A DNA stretch of 64,000 bases from Metridium senile (GCA_949775045.1 OX459096.1:39900158-39964157); one strand, 5' to 3'; counted from the first letter of the stretch, positions 24,848-38,500 are shown. Numbers and translations are program-made. The notes: generated by a model from the letters alone, not told the origin.

Positions 24848-25290
24848 ATAAATGGAAACTACCGAGTGAACTAGTATAGGATGCGTCGGTGTTTGATATA
24901 CTTAACTTAAAAGACGTCTCGAGCTGTAGTCGGAGCAAAAGAAAGTAGAATGAAAGAAAATAGAGTAAAAGAAAGTAGAATGAAAGAAAATAGAGCAAAA
25001 GAAAGTAGAATGAAAGAAAATAGAGCAAAAGAAAGTAGAATGAAAGAAAATAGAGTAAAAGAAAGTAGAATGAAAGAAAATAGAGGAAAAGAAAGTAGAA
25101 TGAAAGAAAATAGAGCAAAAGAAAGTAGAATGAAAGAAAATAGAGTAAAAGAAAGTAGAATGAAAGAAAATAGAGTAAAAGAAAGTAGAATGAAAGAAAA
25201 TAGAGCAAAAGAAAGTAGAATGAAAGAAAATAGAGGAAAAGAAAGTAGTCGGAGTAAAAGAGAAGTCGGCGAAGTTATCATTTTTTAAGG
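24848..25290. mobile_element. Family 1 MITE carrying an internal 30-bp minisatellite
   Basis: The left part matches family 1 (GGAAACTACCGAGTGAACTA; GGATGCGTCGGTGTTTGATA; TCTCGAGCT.TAGTCGGAG.AAAAG). The right end has TTTTTAAGGTGTTACAAA, the family's other end. Between them, 24929-25245 is about ten copies of a 30-bp unit, AAAAGAAAGTAGAATGAAAG + AAAATAGAG(C/T/G). The unit starts at the family's own GTCGGAGTAAAAG centre, so the array appears to have grown inside the element. The Lys/Glu/Arg-rich and Leu/Phe/Ser-rich frames here are repeat artefacts. Confidence 0.88.
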
Positions 25291-25299
25291 TGTTACAAA

Positions 25300-25850
25300 A
25301 TAATGTCTTTTTATTGCTTATACTTAATTACTTTTTTGTGTTTACGCTATGTACTTTGTAAAGTAGTCTGTCACGTGACCGAGAATATTTTTTCGTCTTG
25401 GAAACCAGTGTTATATTCTGATACACCTATTTCAATAATCATTGTCGCAGCCGAAGCTTCAGTCCACACTATGAAGCCTGCAAAGGTTGTCGGTGTTATG
25501 AACATAATTTGTGATTTATAACACGTTTTTTAAAGAAATATCAGTGTTTCTTCATCTATCACTGTAACATTGTTATGGTCATATATTAAACACAAATACG
25601 TACAACCAAAACATGCTATGAATAAATCCGTAACAAGAGAAGAAATACCGACATCCTTTGCAGGGTTCAGTGTGTGGACTGTAGCTTTGGCTGCGACAAC
25701 GATTTTTAAAATAGGTGTATATTTTAATTCTCCTTTTATGTTGTAGATACTCCACTCCAAGTGCAGCCACCACATTGCGTAAAAACAAAATAATACTGAT
25801 AATGTCACGTGATATATTTGCATACATTTATATTATAAACCGCTGATTTT
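25300..25850. repeat. Imperfect long inverted repeat, ~250-bp arms
   Basis: The left arm around 25430-25500 (CACCTATTTCAATAATCATT, GTCGCAGCCGAAGCTTCAGT) matches the complement of the right arm at about 25650-25720 (GTCGCAGCCAAAGCTACAGT). Both arms keep CAC.TGAA.CCTGCAAAGG and a CACGTGA near the outer end. It may be a foldback element or an inverted duplication. No terminal site duplication is obvious. Confidence 0.75.
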
Positions 25851-26223
25851 TTTTGATCGCGGCTATATAATGACAGATCTAGATAAACTTTACAAAATTA
25901 GACAACTGTCTTAACATCATTTATCACAATTTGCCAGAACAAAGTATGATGGGAAACCATTTAACCAAGATATAAAATAGGGCAAGGATTTTCCCATCAT
26001 GCTGTTCTAAAAAAATGGCGCTCTTCACATTGCCTAAACTGATTCGAGCAGTCACAATTTAAAGCTTTTTGCAGTTTATGGTACAAACGAAAACTATATT
26101 CCGCGATTGTCATGAGCCTTATTAAAACCCGGTCCCAGGCCTTTTTAATTCGTTTGGAGTAGAGAGGAAAACCCTGGAAACGAGGTTGCCGCCTTATAAA
26201 GCTGGATGGCAAACCAGTATATA

Positions 26224-26490
26224 CACCTAATTAAAAAAAGGTCGACGGGGCGAACGGCGATTGCAAGACCGAAAGGGACTGTGGGTAATACCAATTTCTT
26301 CTTAATTCTATTCTAAATTACCCAAACACCGTTCAGCGATGACCTTAGATGGGTGTCTCGAAGGTTTTGCTGAACGGTGGAGGCATTGTTTGGGTAATTT
26401 AGAAACTGAATAAGAACGAATTCGCATTACCCATAGTTCCTTTCGGTCGTACAATCGCCGTTCGCCCCGTCAACCTTTTTTGAATTAGGT
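26224..26490. mobile_element. Foldback MITE with long inverted ends (ACCTAATT...)
   Basis: The left arm starts ACCTAATTAAAAAAAGGT and continues GACGGGGCGAACGGCGATTG; the right arm mirrors it, ending CAACCTTTTTTGAATTAGGT. Inner arms also pair (TAATTTAG.A against TCTAAATTACCCAAAC; ACCGTTCAGC against GCTGAACGGT). About 267 bp, flanked by TATA-rich sequence. Confidence 0.93.
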
Positions 26491-26897
26491 ATATCAGTGT
26501 AATCCCACACGGCTAGTGCTGTGAAATATTACCTCTTTCCCAACGATTTTTGAAGTCCCGGTTTAAGTGTATGTTGCGCATGCTCGGGTGAATAACCGAA
26601 CTACCAATATCGTACCAGAGCCATTATTTTGTACTGGGCATGCTCGACGAAATACACACAATGGCTCTGGTTACGAGTACGAGCCTAAAATCCATTCCCA
26701 TATTTTCAAATGTCCAAATATATCATTTTCACAGAACTTCTCTTTGACATAATTGATAAAAAATAATTAATATCGTATTTTTTTTTTAATCAATCAATAC
26801 AATATACTGATAATCATTTTAATTAAAATTACTGTTTGTATATATCGTACCCAGTTCTCTTCTGGTTGATGGTTTGGTTAGAAAGCTGAAAAGGAAC

Positions 26898-26898
<1 letters not shown>

Positions 26899-26984
<86 letters not shown>
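26899..26984. repeat. (GA)n dinucleotide run
   Basis: About 43 uninterrupted AG repeats. A short Lys/Arg-coding purine tract also occurs at about 28265-28345. Confidence 0.98.
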
Positions 26985-26986
<2 letters not shown>

Positions 26987-27444
26987 TTTTTTTAGCAAAA
27001 TAAATTCTGACAGAGAGCGAACTGGGACCGACTTATAGAATCAGTCTAGTTTCACTAAATTTTTTACAGCCGTTTCAAAAAGTGCTGAAGGCTGGAACAC
27101 TGGTCCAGTTTTAAGATCTCGTTTTGAGACCTCAATTGTGCGTAAATTATACAGAAATTTAAACAAAAGTCGTGGGATTTCAAAATATTTTTTCTGTCTT
27201 TTTTACTCAAACATCTCTTGCATTTCCACGAGCTGTTACTGGATAAAAGAATACATTACACGGTTTCGAGGCTAACACAGCGTAAAAAAATCTCGAAAGG
27301 GATCTATTATTGGGCAATGAGTATAAAGACAACAATGACCATGATCTAGAATTTAGATGTTTCAATGCTTTTTAATTATACAAAGTACTTCATGTAAGAA
27401 TTTTAGATTAGATGTAATATATTTTGATTTATATTATTTATCTA

Positions 27445-30400
27445 TTATGTTAGAAACAAACAGCTTATATTGAGAACTGTTTCTCCTTTTAATCCACTGA
27501 CTGGAAGTAGTGTAAATGCAGGAATAGATTCAAGTAGTTCGTTCAGAGAATTCCTAACCAATGAGTAGAATTCCCTTTCTTGACTGTCTTTTAGAGCTTG
27601 CTTTAAGTAAAATATTCTCAATGTTGTCAAGTTTCGGCTAAGATTTATATTGTGGCTGGAGCAAATGGATTTTAATTCTTTGATATAAGATGCCATAACT
27701 TTGTCAACGGAGATGACGCCATCTTCAACTGAAACTGTTAAAAAGAAATATAAGTCAGATTATGTTCGTCTTCTGTAACTATTTGCACGACTAAATTAAA
27801 TAATACCAAAAGTGGAAGGTTCGTAAATACATTAATAGAACTAGTTTAGCTTGGTTTCCTCCCAAAATGAAACTGAATTGATCATCGAAATTAGAAACAG
27901 ACTTGCAAAAGCCCGTCTTTTTAAAAATATACGTGATGATAATGGAATATGTATATAAACTGACATTTTAATAGCGCACTTTCCACGTCAAATCAAATGT
28001 TTATTATCTTTTTATACAAATTAACGCCATTTACTCGGTTCTCTCCAGTTAATTGTGTCTTTTCTATAGATATAGATCCCACTGTATTAAAGTGGCGCGG
28101 CAAATGCAATTATTTTTCTACCCTTCCGTCAAACGAAAAGAAAACGCTAGAAAAGCCCCTTTTGTTTTGGCGGAAAGATGGAGGACAAGAGAAGATGTTT
28201 GAATTTATTAAATATCCTCATCTTTTCGTTATTCTAATTAAAGCATTTTCATTTATACAACACAGTAAAAAAGAAAGAAAAGGAAGAATGAAAGATAGAA
28301 AGAAAGGAAGATAGTACGAAAGAGAGAGAAAGAGAAAGAAAGCCTTTCCAATGAATAGCAAGATTAACGCCGCTCCGTCCAGGCTTTAGTCCAACTATTT
28401 TGCATATATAGAAAAGCGATTTGTTCCCTCTATACCAATAACAATATACATGTCACATACCTATATCGCAATTAATTGCAGCGCAAATTATCTTCTTTTC
28501 GTCTTGGTAGTACAATCTTTGAAATTCCAATAGCATGTTGTCACTATTGACAGAGCTTGATGAACCTATAACATCCGATAAATCAATGATATGAGATGGG
28601 TTGTATAGCAGAATAAAAATATCGTTTTACGTCAAAAACGTCCTGATTGTTAACATGACATATTTTACATAATAAACCACTTTTTTAACGTCTCAATCTT
28701 CTAGCTAGACACGTACATGTTCCATAATAATCGGGGAGACTCACTCACGCTCACTATATCTTTAACCAATGCTTCACGTAAAACCTCAAAATCGAGCGCT
28801 TTCATTAAAAAAAGTATAAGTCCAAAAGTTCCTACTACTTCGCCGTCATTTCTGCATTATGTCAATCAGCACATACATGTGTTCAAAACCGTGTCCAGTT
28901 TTTTCCATAAAATGCTTCGTTCTTGAATAAATGTGTTTCAAAGCCGACTCATTGTTAAAACTTCAAGTTAAATAACAAAACGGGCCATAACTCTAAAACT
29001 AAGCATTTTATCAAAAAAACTGGACACGGTTTGGAAGACCAATATGTGTTGATTGACATAACGAAGAAATGACGGCAAAGCAGTATGAACTTTTTGACTT
29101 ATACTTTTTTAAACAACTCGCATTAAAGGCGGTTAATTTTGAGGTTTTTCGAAGAGCATATCTTATAGAAAATTATTGTATATAACAAAACATACACAGT
29201 CTTATTCTCTATTATATAAGCTTTAAAATGATATATAATATGTCTATTATTATTGTAAAATGACGCGGTAAACAAACTTTTAACTGAGAGCATGTGAAAG
29301 CACACCGCGAACGTGGACCGTAACCTTAAATATTTTGCACACAACTCGGCTCACATGTTCATTTTTGCGGAGGTAGGAGAACCGGATAACCCGGAGAAAA
29401 ACCCTCGTGGCATGAGAGAGAACATATCACATCAAACAAACTCAACTCACATAAAATCCATGCCCGAGCTGGGACTCGAACCTGGACCACAGCGGTGAGA
29501 GGCGCGCGGTATAATACATTTGGTTCTAACATGGATTCTTCTGCAAGATTTGTCACTGAATCCTTTCTGTAAGGAACTATAGGAGGATGTGATCACTGAA
29601 ACACTTGCAATTTAAAACAAAACGGTATTTTTTATTGGAAAATACACCATTACTGCAAAGGTCATGGGTTCGAGTCCCGTTCAAGTCCCGAAATATTTAA
29701 AGGTCTTTTCTAATGCTCAATTTACCGCCACGATCGTCATCATATGCAGTGGCCAAATGAACTCCACAGAGTAACCAACAGATGTGGCTTCATAGTTTAG
29801 CGTGTAGAGTATTGCACCGGTTCTGCCAATGTCATGGGTTCAATGCCTAAAATTTCAATCAACATCCAAACTAATCATAGACACCTTGAAATGGGAACAG
29901 CTGTTTTCGATCAATATTTTCTTATCCTATCACACCTATATAACTAAATTGCGATATAAATGGAAACTAGCGAGTAAACTAGTATAGGCTGCGTCGGTGT
30001 TTGATATAAATGATAGGTAATATAATGAAATTTGTAACACCGTAAAAAAAATATTAACTTAACTTTACTGACGTTTCGAGCTTTAGCCCTTCGTCGGAGT
30101 AAAAGCAAAGGGCTAAAGCTCGAAACGTCAGTAAAGTTAAGTTAATATTTTTTACGGTGTTACATTCATTATATTACCTATAAATTGCGATATAACAATG
30201 AAATATTAGATATTCGGCATGTCCAGTTACTATATTACAGTAAAGTGTTAACTAACCTCTCAATCTTTCAGGACATTGATGGGTTAATAACTGCCACTCG
30301 ACCAATGCACCTTTAGGTAGAGATGGGACTACTATATAGGTGATCACACGTTCGATACTCGTGTCACTTTCGGCAATTTCAGAAATCTAAAGTTAGGGTA

Positions 30401-33400
30401 AATAGAATGTTGGATAAGTAAACATGAAAGAGAAAAACAACACCAAGAGAAACAAGATAACAAACGAACCGGAGCCCACCAATAAACAAAAAGAGAAAGC
30501 AAGCAAACAAATTGACCCTGTCAAACGGGCATGCAAAATAAAAAACAATCAAACGACTGAATGAACCAACCAACCCACCAAACCAACCAGCTAGCCAATC
30601 AGCCAACCCAATCTACTGACCAACCAACCAACCCACCAACCTAATAATCCTGCAACCAACCAACCCACCAATCAAATAATCCTGCAACCAACCAACCCAC
30701 CAACCCACCAACCCACCAAACCAATTAACCCTGCAACCAACCAACCAACCCACCAATTAACCCTGCAACCAACTATACTAACCCACCAATTAATTATGCA
30801 ACCAACCAACACACCAAACCAACCAGCTAGCCCATCAGCCAACCCAGCTACTGACCGACCAAACAATCAACCAAATACCCAACACATAACACATAACCAG
30901 CCAATCAATCAACCAACCAAACAGCTACCGGTAACCAATAGCCACTCAACAAACCAACTAACCAACCAATAGCGAATCAATCAACCAACCAACTAACTAA
31001 TCAACAGCCACTCAACAAACTAACCAACCAACTTACCAATAGCCACTCAACCAACCAACCAACCAACTAACTTACCAATAGCCACTCAACCAACCAACCA
31101 ACCAACTAACTTACCAATAGCCACTCAACCAACCAACCAACCAACTAACTTACCAATAGCCACTCAACAAACCAACCAACCAACTAACTAACCAATAGCC
31201 ACTCAACAAACAAACAAACCAACCAACCAACTTACCAATAGCCACTCAACCAACCAACCAACCAACTAACTTACCAATAGCCACTCAACCAACCAACCAA
31301 CCAACTAACTTACCAATAGCCACTCAACAAACAAACCAACCAACCAACTTACCAATAGCCACACAACAAACAAACCAACCAACCAACCAACTAACCAATA
31401 GCCACTCAACCAACCAACCAACCAACTAACTTACCAATAGCCACTCAACCAACCAACCAACCAACTAACTTACCAATAGCCACTCAACAAACCAACCAAC
31501 CAACTAACTAACCAATAGCCACTCAACAAACAAACCAACCAACCGACTTACCAATAGCCACTCAACCAACCAACCAACCAACCAACTTACCAATAGCCAC
31601 TCAACAAACAAACCAACCAACCAACTTACCAATAGCCACTCAACCAACCAACCAACCAACTAAGCAATAGCCAACCAACCAACCAACCAACCAACTAACT
31701 TACCAATAGCCACTCAACAAACAAACCAACCAACTATCTTACCAATAGCCACTCAACCAACCAACCAACTAACTTACCAATAGCCACTCAACCAACCAAC
31801 CAACCAACCAACTTACCAATAGCCACTCAACAAACAAACCAACCAACCAACTTACCAATAGCCACTCAACAAACAAACCAACCAACTAACTTACCAATAG
31901 CCACTCAACAAACAAACCAACCAACCAACTTACCAATAGCCACTCAACCAACCAACCAACCAACTAACTTACCAATAGCCACTCAACCAACCAACCAACC
32001 AACCAACTTACCAATAGCCACTCAACAAACAAACCAACCAACCAACCAACTTACCAATAGCCACTCAACCAACCAACCAACCAACTAAGCAATAGCCAAC
32101 CAACCAACCAACCAACCAACCAACTAACTTACCAATAGCCACTCAACAAACAAACCAACCAACTAACTTACCAATAGCCACTCAACCAACCAACCAACTA
32201 ACTTACCAATAGCCACTCAACCAACCAACCAACCAACCAACTTACCAATAGCCACTCAACAAACAAACCAACCAACCAACTTACCAATAGCCACTCAACA
32301 AACAAACCAACCAACTAACTTACCAATAGCCACTCAACAAACAAACCAACCAACCAACTTACCAATAGCCACTCAACCAACCAACCAACCAACTAACTTA
32401 CCAATAGCCACTCAACCAACCAACCAACCAACTAACTTACCAATAGCCACTCAACAAACAAACCAACCAACCAACTTACCAATAGCCACTCAACCAACCA
32501 ACCAACCAACCAAATAAGCAATAGCCAACCAACCAACCAACCAACCAACTAACTTACCAATAGCCACTCAACAAACAAACCAACCAACTAACTTACCAAT
32601 AGCCACTCAACCAACCAACCAACCAACTAACTTACCAATAGCCACTCAACCAACCAACCAACCAACCAACTTACCAATAGCCACTCAACAAACAAACCAA
32701 CCAACCAACTTACCAATAGCCACTCAACAAACAAACCAACCAACTAACTTACCAATAGCCACTCAACAAACAAACCAACCAACCAACTTACCAATAGCCA
32801 CTCAACCAACCAACCAACCAACTAACTTACCAATAGCCACTCAACCAACCAACCAACCAACTAACTTACCAATAGCCACTCAACAAACAAACCAACCAAC
32901 CAACTTACCAATAGCCACACAACAAACAAACCAACCAACCAACCAACTAACTTACCAATAGCCACACAACAAACAAACCAACCAACCAACTTACCAATAG
33001 CCACACAACAAACCAACCAACCAACCAACTAACTTACCAATAGCCACACAACAAACAAACAAACCAACCAACTTACCAATAGCCACTCAACAAACAAACC
33101 AACCAACTTACCAATAGCCACACAACAAACAAACCAACCAACTAACTTACCAATAGCCACTCAACAAACCAACCAACCAGCTAAGCAATAGCCAACCAAC
33201 CAACCAACCAACTAACTTACCAATAGCCACTCAACAAACCAACCAACCAACTAACTAACCAATACTCAACAAACAAACAAACAAACCAACTAACTAACCA
33301 ATACTCAACAAACCAACCAACCAACTTACCAATAGCCACTCCTCAAACCAACCAACCAACTAACTAACCAATACTCAACAAACAAACAAACCAACTAACT

Positions 33401-36400
33401 AACCAATACTCAACAAACAAACCAACCAACTTACCAATAGCCACTCCCCAAACCAACCAACCAGCTAACTAACCAATACTCAACAAACAAACAAACCAAC
33501 TAACTAACCAATACTCAACAAACCAACCAACCAACTAACTAACCAATACTCAACAAACAAACCAACCAACTAACTTACCAATAGCCACACAACAAACAAA
33601 CAAACCAACCAACTTACCAATAGCCACTCAACAAACAAACCAACCAACTTACCAATAGCCACACAACAAACAAACCAACCAACTAACTTACCAATAGCCA
33701 CTCAACAAACCAACCAACCAGCTAAGCAATAGCCAACCAACCAACCAACCAACTAACTTACCAATAGCCACTCAACAAACCAACCAACCAACTAACTAAC
33801 CAATACTCAACAAACAAACAAACAAACCAACTAACTAACCAATACTCAACAAACCAACCAACCAACTTACCAATAGCCACTCCTCAAACCAACCAACCAA
33901 CTAACTAACCAATACTCAACAAACAAACAAACCAACTAACTAACCAATACTCAACAAACAAACCAACCAACTTACCAATAGCCACTCCCCAAACCAACCA
34001 ACCAGCTAACTAACCAATACTCAACAAACAAACAAACCAACTAACTAACCAATACTCAACAAACCAACCAACCAACTAACTAACCAATACTCAACAAACC
34101 AACCAACCAACTAACTAACCAATACTCAACAAACCAACCAACCAACTAACTAACCAATACTCAACAAACAAACAAACCAACTAACTAACCAATACTCAAC
34201 AAACCTTGGGACCAACCAACTAACTAACCAATAGCCACTCCAAAAAAAAACAACCAAAATTCCGAAGTTCTAACCTTTGCTTGTAAGGCTTTTGTCAATG
34301 CCTCTTCAGCTATAGGGATGTCTTGGCATCGTGTAACATAACAAAAACCATAAAATCCATTGAGTAACGATTGCGTTGAGTTGCTAAACGCTGTGATAAT
34401 CCTATCTACATGTCGAAGGGCTAACGCTGATTCTACTGCGATACCACCATTGATGATTGACATATTTGCAGGCCATAAGCCAATATTACCAGATATGAAC
34501 ATCATTGGTCCAACCTAACACAAATCATATAGTGCAGTTAGCGCAGAAATGTCATCTTAAATTATTTGGGCTTTCTTTCTTTCTGGCTACTATCATCATC
34601 ATTGTCATCAATATTGCAACTAATAACAATTTCACCATGACCATTATTATAATCATTAACATCATCATCATTATCACCATTATCATGATCATTGTCATCA
34701 TTATTGCCAAAAAGTATTTGTCACTATTTGTACTGTTCAGTCTGGCTATAATCCTGAATCCTGTGGGGTCACACAGGGATCTATTCAAGGCCCATTGCTA
34801 TATATTATATGCATAAATGTCTTTAGTAATTGGTTTAATCTTCTGAAATTTCACATCTTTGCTGACAATCTTTTATCCCTCAGCATTAAACAATATATTT
34901 GTCATTGCAGTCATCAATATTATCATCATCACAGTCATTATCAGTAATATTGTACCTCGTCATTATTGTCATCATCGTTATCATTGCCATCATTATCATC
35001 AGTATTATCGTTATCATTATTCTGTATTACCATCATCACCATCATTATTATTGTCGTCAGTGTCATTATCATCATCACCATCATTGTATATTAGCATTAT
35101 CATAATCTTTATCATTGTAATCATTTATCATTATTCATTATTACTATCATCATCATCATTACTTTTGTCAGTATTATTATCATCATTGTGATCATCATCA
35201 TCATTACTGTCATCAGTATCATTATCATCTTTATGATAATCATCATCATATTTCCCCCTACCTTAATAACCTGACTGTACGGACCAATATTAGCTGTGAT
35301 CATCATCATCATATTAACCCCTACCTTGATAACCTAATTGTACGGACCAATATTAGCTGTGATCATCATCATCATATTAACCCCTACCTTGATAACCTGA
35401 CTGTACGGACCAATATTAGCTGTGATCATCATCATCATATTAACCCCTACCTTGATAACCTGACTGTACGGACCAATATTAGCTGTGACCATCATCATCA
35501 TATTAACCCCTACCTTTATAACCTGACTGTACGGACCAATATTAGCTGATGCCCAGTGTGATATACTTTGAACATGCATTGCTTCTCTTGAATAACGTGG
35601 TTGGTCTTGTATATCTACCATATCATCAACTGGACTTTTGAATATCAAACAATCTAGCATGATGATGCAGCCCTCTTCAAGATCTGCTTCAACACAAGCT
35701 CTGTTAAAACAAACAATTACAATTTTCAAGTTTTTTACCAAAGTTATATTAAAATAAAAAGGAATTTCAGCTTGTTACCTGAAACCTCAATCTGTCTTAT
35801 ATAATAATTACTGTCAGTGGTTATTTAATTTTAATTTTTCGTTTGTAATGCATGTGTGACCCTCACACTATCTGTGTGGTTACTCTGGGAACGTTTTCAA
35901 ACACTTCAACATTCATTGTGAAATTCATTTTTTGGTGCTTTCATTCAAAACTAGCCTGCGTAGCGGCTCTCTAGGGGACTGGGGGAGAGAGAAAGGAAGG
36001 GAGAGCTCTCCCTTTCTTTCCCCTCCCCCTCCCCTTCCCCTCTCCCCAATCCCCTAAGAGCCGCTACACTGGCTATTCAAAACTAATAATTAGTCATTAA
36101 CTTTGATATTTTTTTATCAGCGGCAACAAATAACCAATTTCCCAATAAGCTGTTGAGATGAGAACTATGTTTGAGAATAATGTACCTTGCTGGAGGGTTG
36201 ACAGGGAAGTAATTTCTGTAAACAGAGTTGACTTGAGAGAAATCAGCCATGCTTTTAACAAACAGTTGCATGAGAATGACATCATCCAGAGATGAACTGA
36301 GCTCTTCTATTTTATCTATTGTATCCAAACAAAATATGTTGAAAAATCAGTCAAATGTGTAAGAAACATATTTTATATCTTAGAAAAAAGACATTCATTT

Positions 36401-38500
36401 GATGATCTTTACCTTTCAATTTATCCATGACATTTTTTGTAATTTCTTGCACTGTTAACCCTTCTTGAGTATAGCCCTTTAGACCAGTAATCCATAAATA
36501 ACTGCTGGTACTATTGTGAACAATTGATTCTCTTGAGTCTAAATGAATAGATATATCATTTCTATTAGACAGATTGAAATAAAGTGATGTGAACAGAGTT
36601 AGGAGGTAGATTGCAAGAAAACTTTAGTCTCTATACACTATGTACACTCAAATATCTAAAGAATCATAGGACCATGAGGGATTAGCCCATACTAATAATG
36701 TATTACATAACTACAAATTCCACATGATTGTAAGCTGTGTGGCTGCTGACATGCGTCTTAAATAGTCTGTTCATGTGAGTTATTGTGATGTACGTGAAAT
36801 GTATGTGCAATGTACTAAGCACATATTTACTACATACATTTTTTTGTTATTTTCTGGAAAGCAACATTTTAAACAATTATTAAGAATTTATTAATTATTG
36901 CAAATGTTTAATCTTAAAATAAATGTTAATAATAACCTTGACTGTAAGCATGTTTTCCTTGCAAACAAATAGTAACTTTATCATTCACTTTGGTGCAGTG
37001 TCCATTCTGTACATAAGAACATGAATTTAAAATTAGATTTTCTGTTATTTTATAATGCTAAATTAATGTCTTTTCTTTTCTTGTGAATAACACATTTGAG
37101 ATAATACTAACTAAAGACAATATAATGTGATTCTCTTACTTCTATTACATTATCAGGAATGTTTTCAATGGGATCTCCGCTGTATGGTACTGGCATGTCT
37201 TGAGACTTCTGTTCTGGGTCCTTAATGTAAAATATACTAGATCAGATGTAATATAGTATTTTAATACTACTAAAATCATAACTAAATCCCAGGGCATATC
37301 CAAGGGGTGAATTAGGAAATAGCCAAGTTAAAAAATAATAAGAATATAGGATACGATAAGACGCTTTGATGTTTTTTGAGTTAACAGTCACTCCCCTTGA
37401 CATTTAATTTTCTGGTTCCACCACTGACACCTAACATCTTTGTAGCTCCGTTGAAAGCATGTGCAAACTCTTTAAATAACTCAGTCTGTAAAATTCATGA
37501 ATTATTATGAGAATTTAAAAAAAGAAATCACGTCTGTGATATCACATCATTCTGTAAATCTCATACAGGTTTGGTACTGAATTTTCTCAGCCAGATTTAC
37601 TTTTATCTTCAGTTGACAATTTTAGTAAAATATGAATAAACTAACGTTGGACTTTCATAAGTACTATACAATATTTGTGTCGAAACTGTATGTGATATAC
37701 AACAGCTCATCTTCAACTTGCACATACAGATTGGCCGCTCATATTATATATAAAATTATATATTAATTAAATATGAATACTGGTTATCTCCACCTGTTTG
37801 TCTTCAAGGTGCAAAGAATTTAACTGCAAAAATCCTACTTGAGCAAAAGCATCATCTGAATGGATAACAACATTGGATTCATCTCTGCAAATAGAAGTGA
37901 TTTTAAGAGTGATTGATTGAAACCAGGCACCTCATTCAATTTGTGCTTTGTTTTAATAGATTGTTCCCTAATTCGCTTCTCTGATCATGGAACAATAGAT
38001 TCAAGTAAAGGCTGAATGGATAAAATACATTGAATGTAAAGATTTATTATATAATTGTCAATGAAATACCTATATTTCTCTGTTTCAAAAATTTGATATC
38101 TTATGTTATTTTCACATGTGAAGATATGGAGGAAGGGCGATGTTTGGATGAAATCCAAAGATGAAAACATTTGAAATCATATAATTTCATTTGGGGCAAT
38201 ATATTTATGAAACTATTATGCATATATACTAACATAATCATTCTCTTTTTGAAAAGAGGACAGTCTAAAGTGAAAGTTTCATATTCTCCTCCTTCGCCAC
38301 ATATATTTAGTCCAAACTGTGAATTCTTTGTAAACAAAAAAACAAAATGAGAGTTAACAAGAAATATAAATATGATGTTAATCAAACTTTTTCTAATAAT
38401 ACTTAGTGTAATGGATGAATGAGTGAAAAAATGCATGCATGACTAACTGAATAAATAAATGATTGACTGAATGAAAGAATGACTCAATGGATGACTAAAT

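Noticed and set aside
24795..25288. Leu/Phe/Ser-rich and Lys/Glu-rich frames of 112-137 aa
   Set aside because: Translations of the 30-bp minisatellite inside a MITE.
29460..29860. tRNA genes
   Set aside because: Good B boxes but no complete cloverleaf or A box; better explained as SINE remnants.
34899..35312. Ser/Ile/His-rich and Met-rich frames
   Set aside because: ATC-type simple repeat in a DPH6 intron.
35334..35741. Unspliced 135-aa frame covering DPH6 exon 13 and repeats
   Set aside because: The N-terminal part is DPH6 exon 13; the repeats beyond 35513 are treated as intronic, although possible alternative use is reported as a finding.
37440..37492. Possible extra DPH6 exon reading TELFKEFAHAFNGATKML
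   Set aside because: It has an acceptor, but its donor (GTGTCA) would end in phase 1 while the next exon needs phase 0; exons 8 and 9 join correctly without it.
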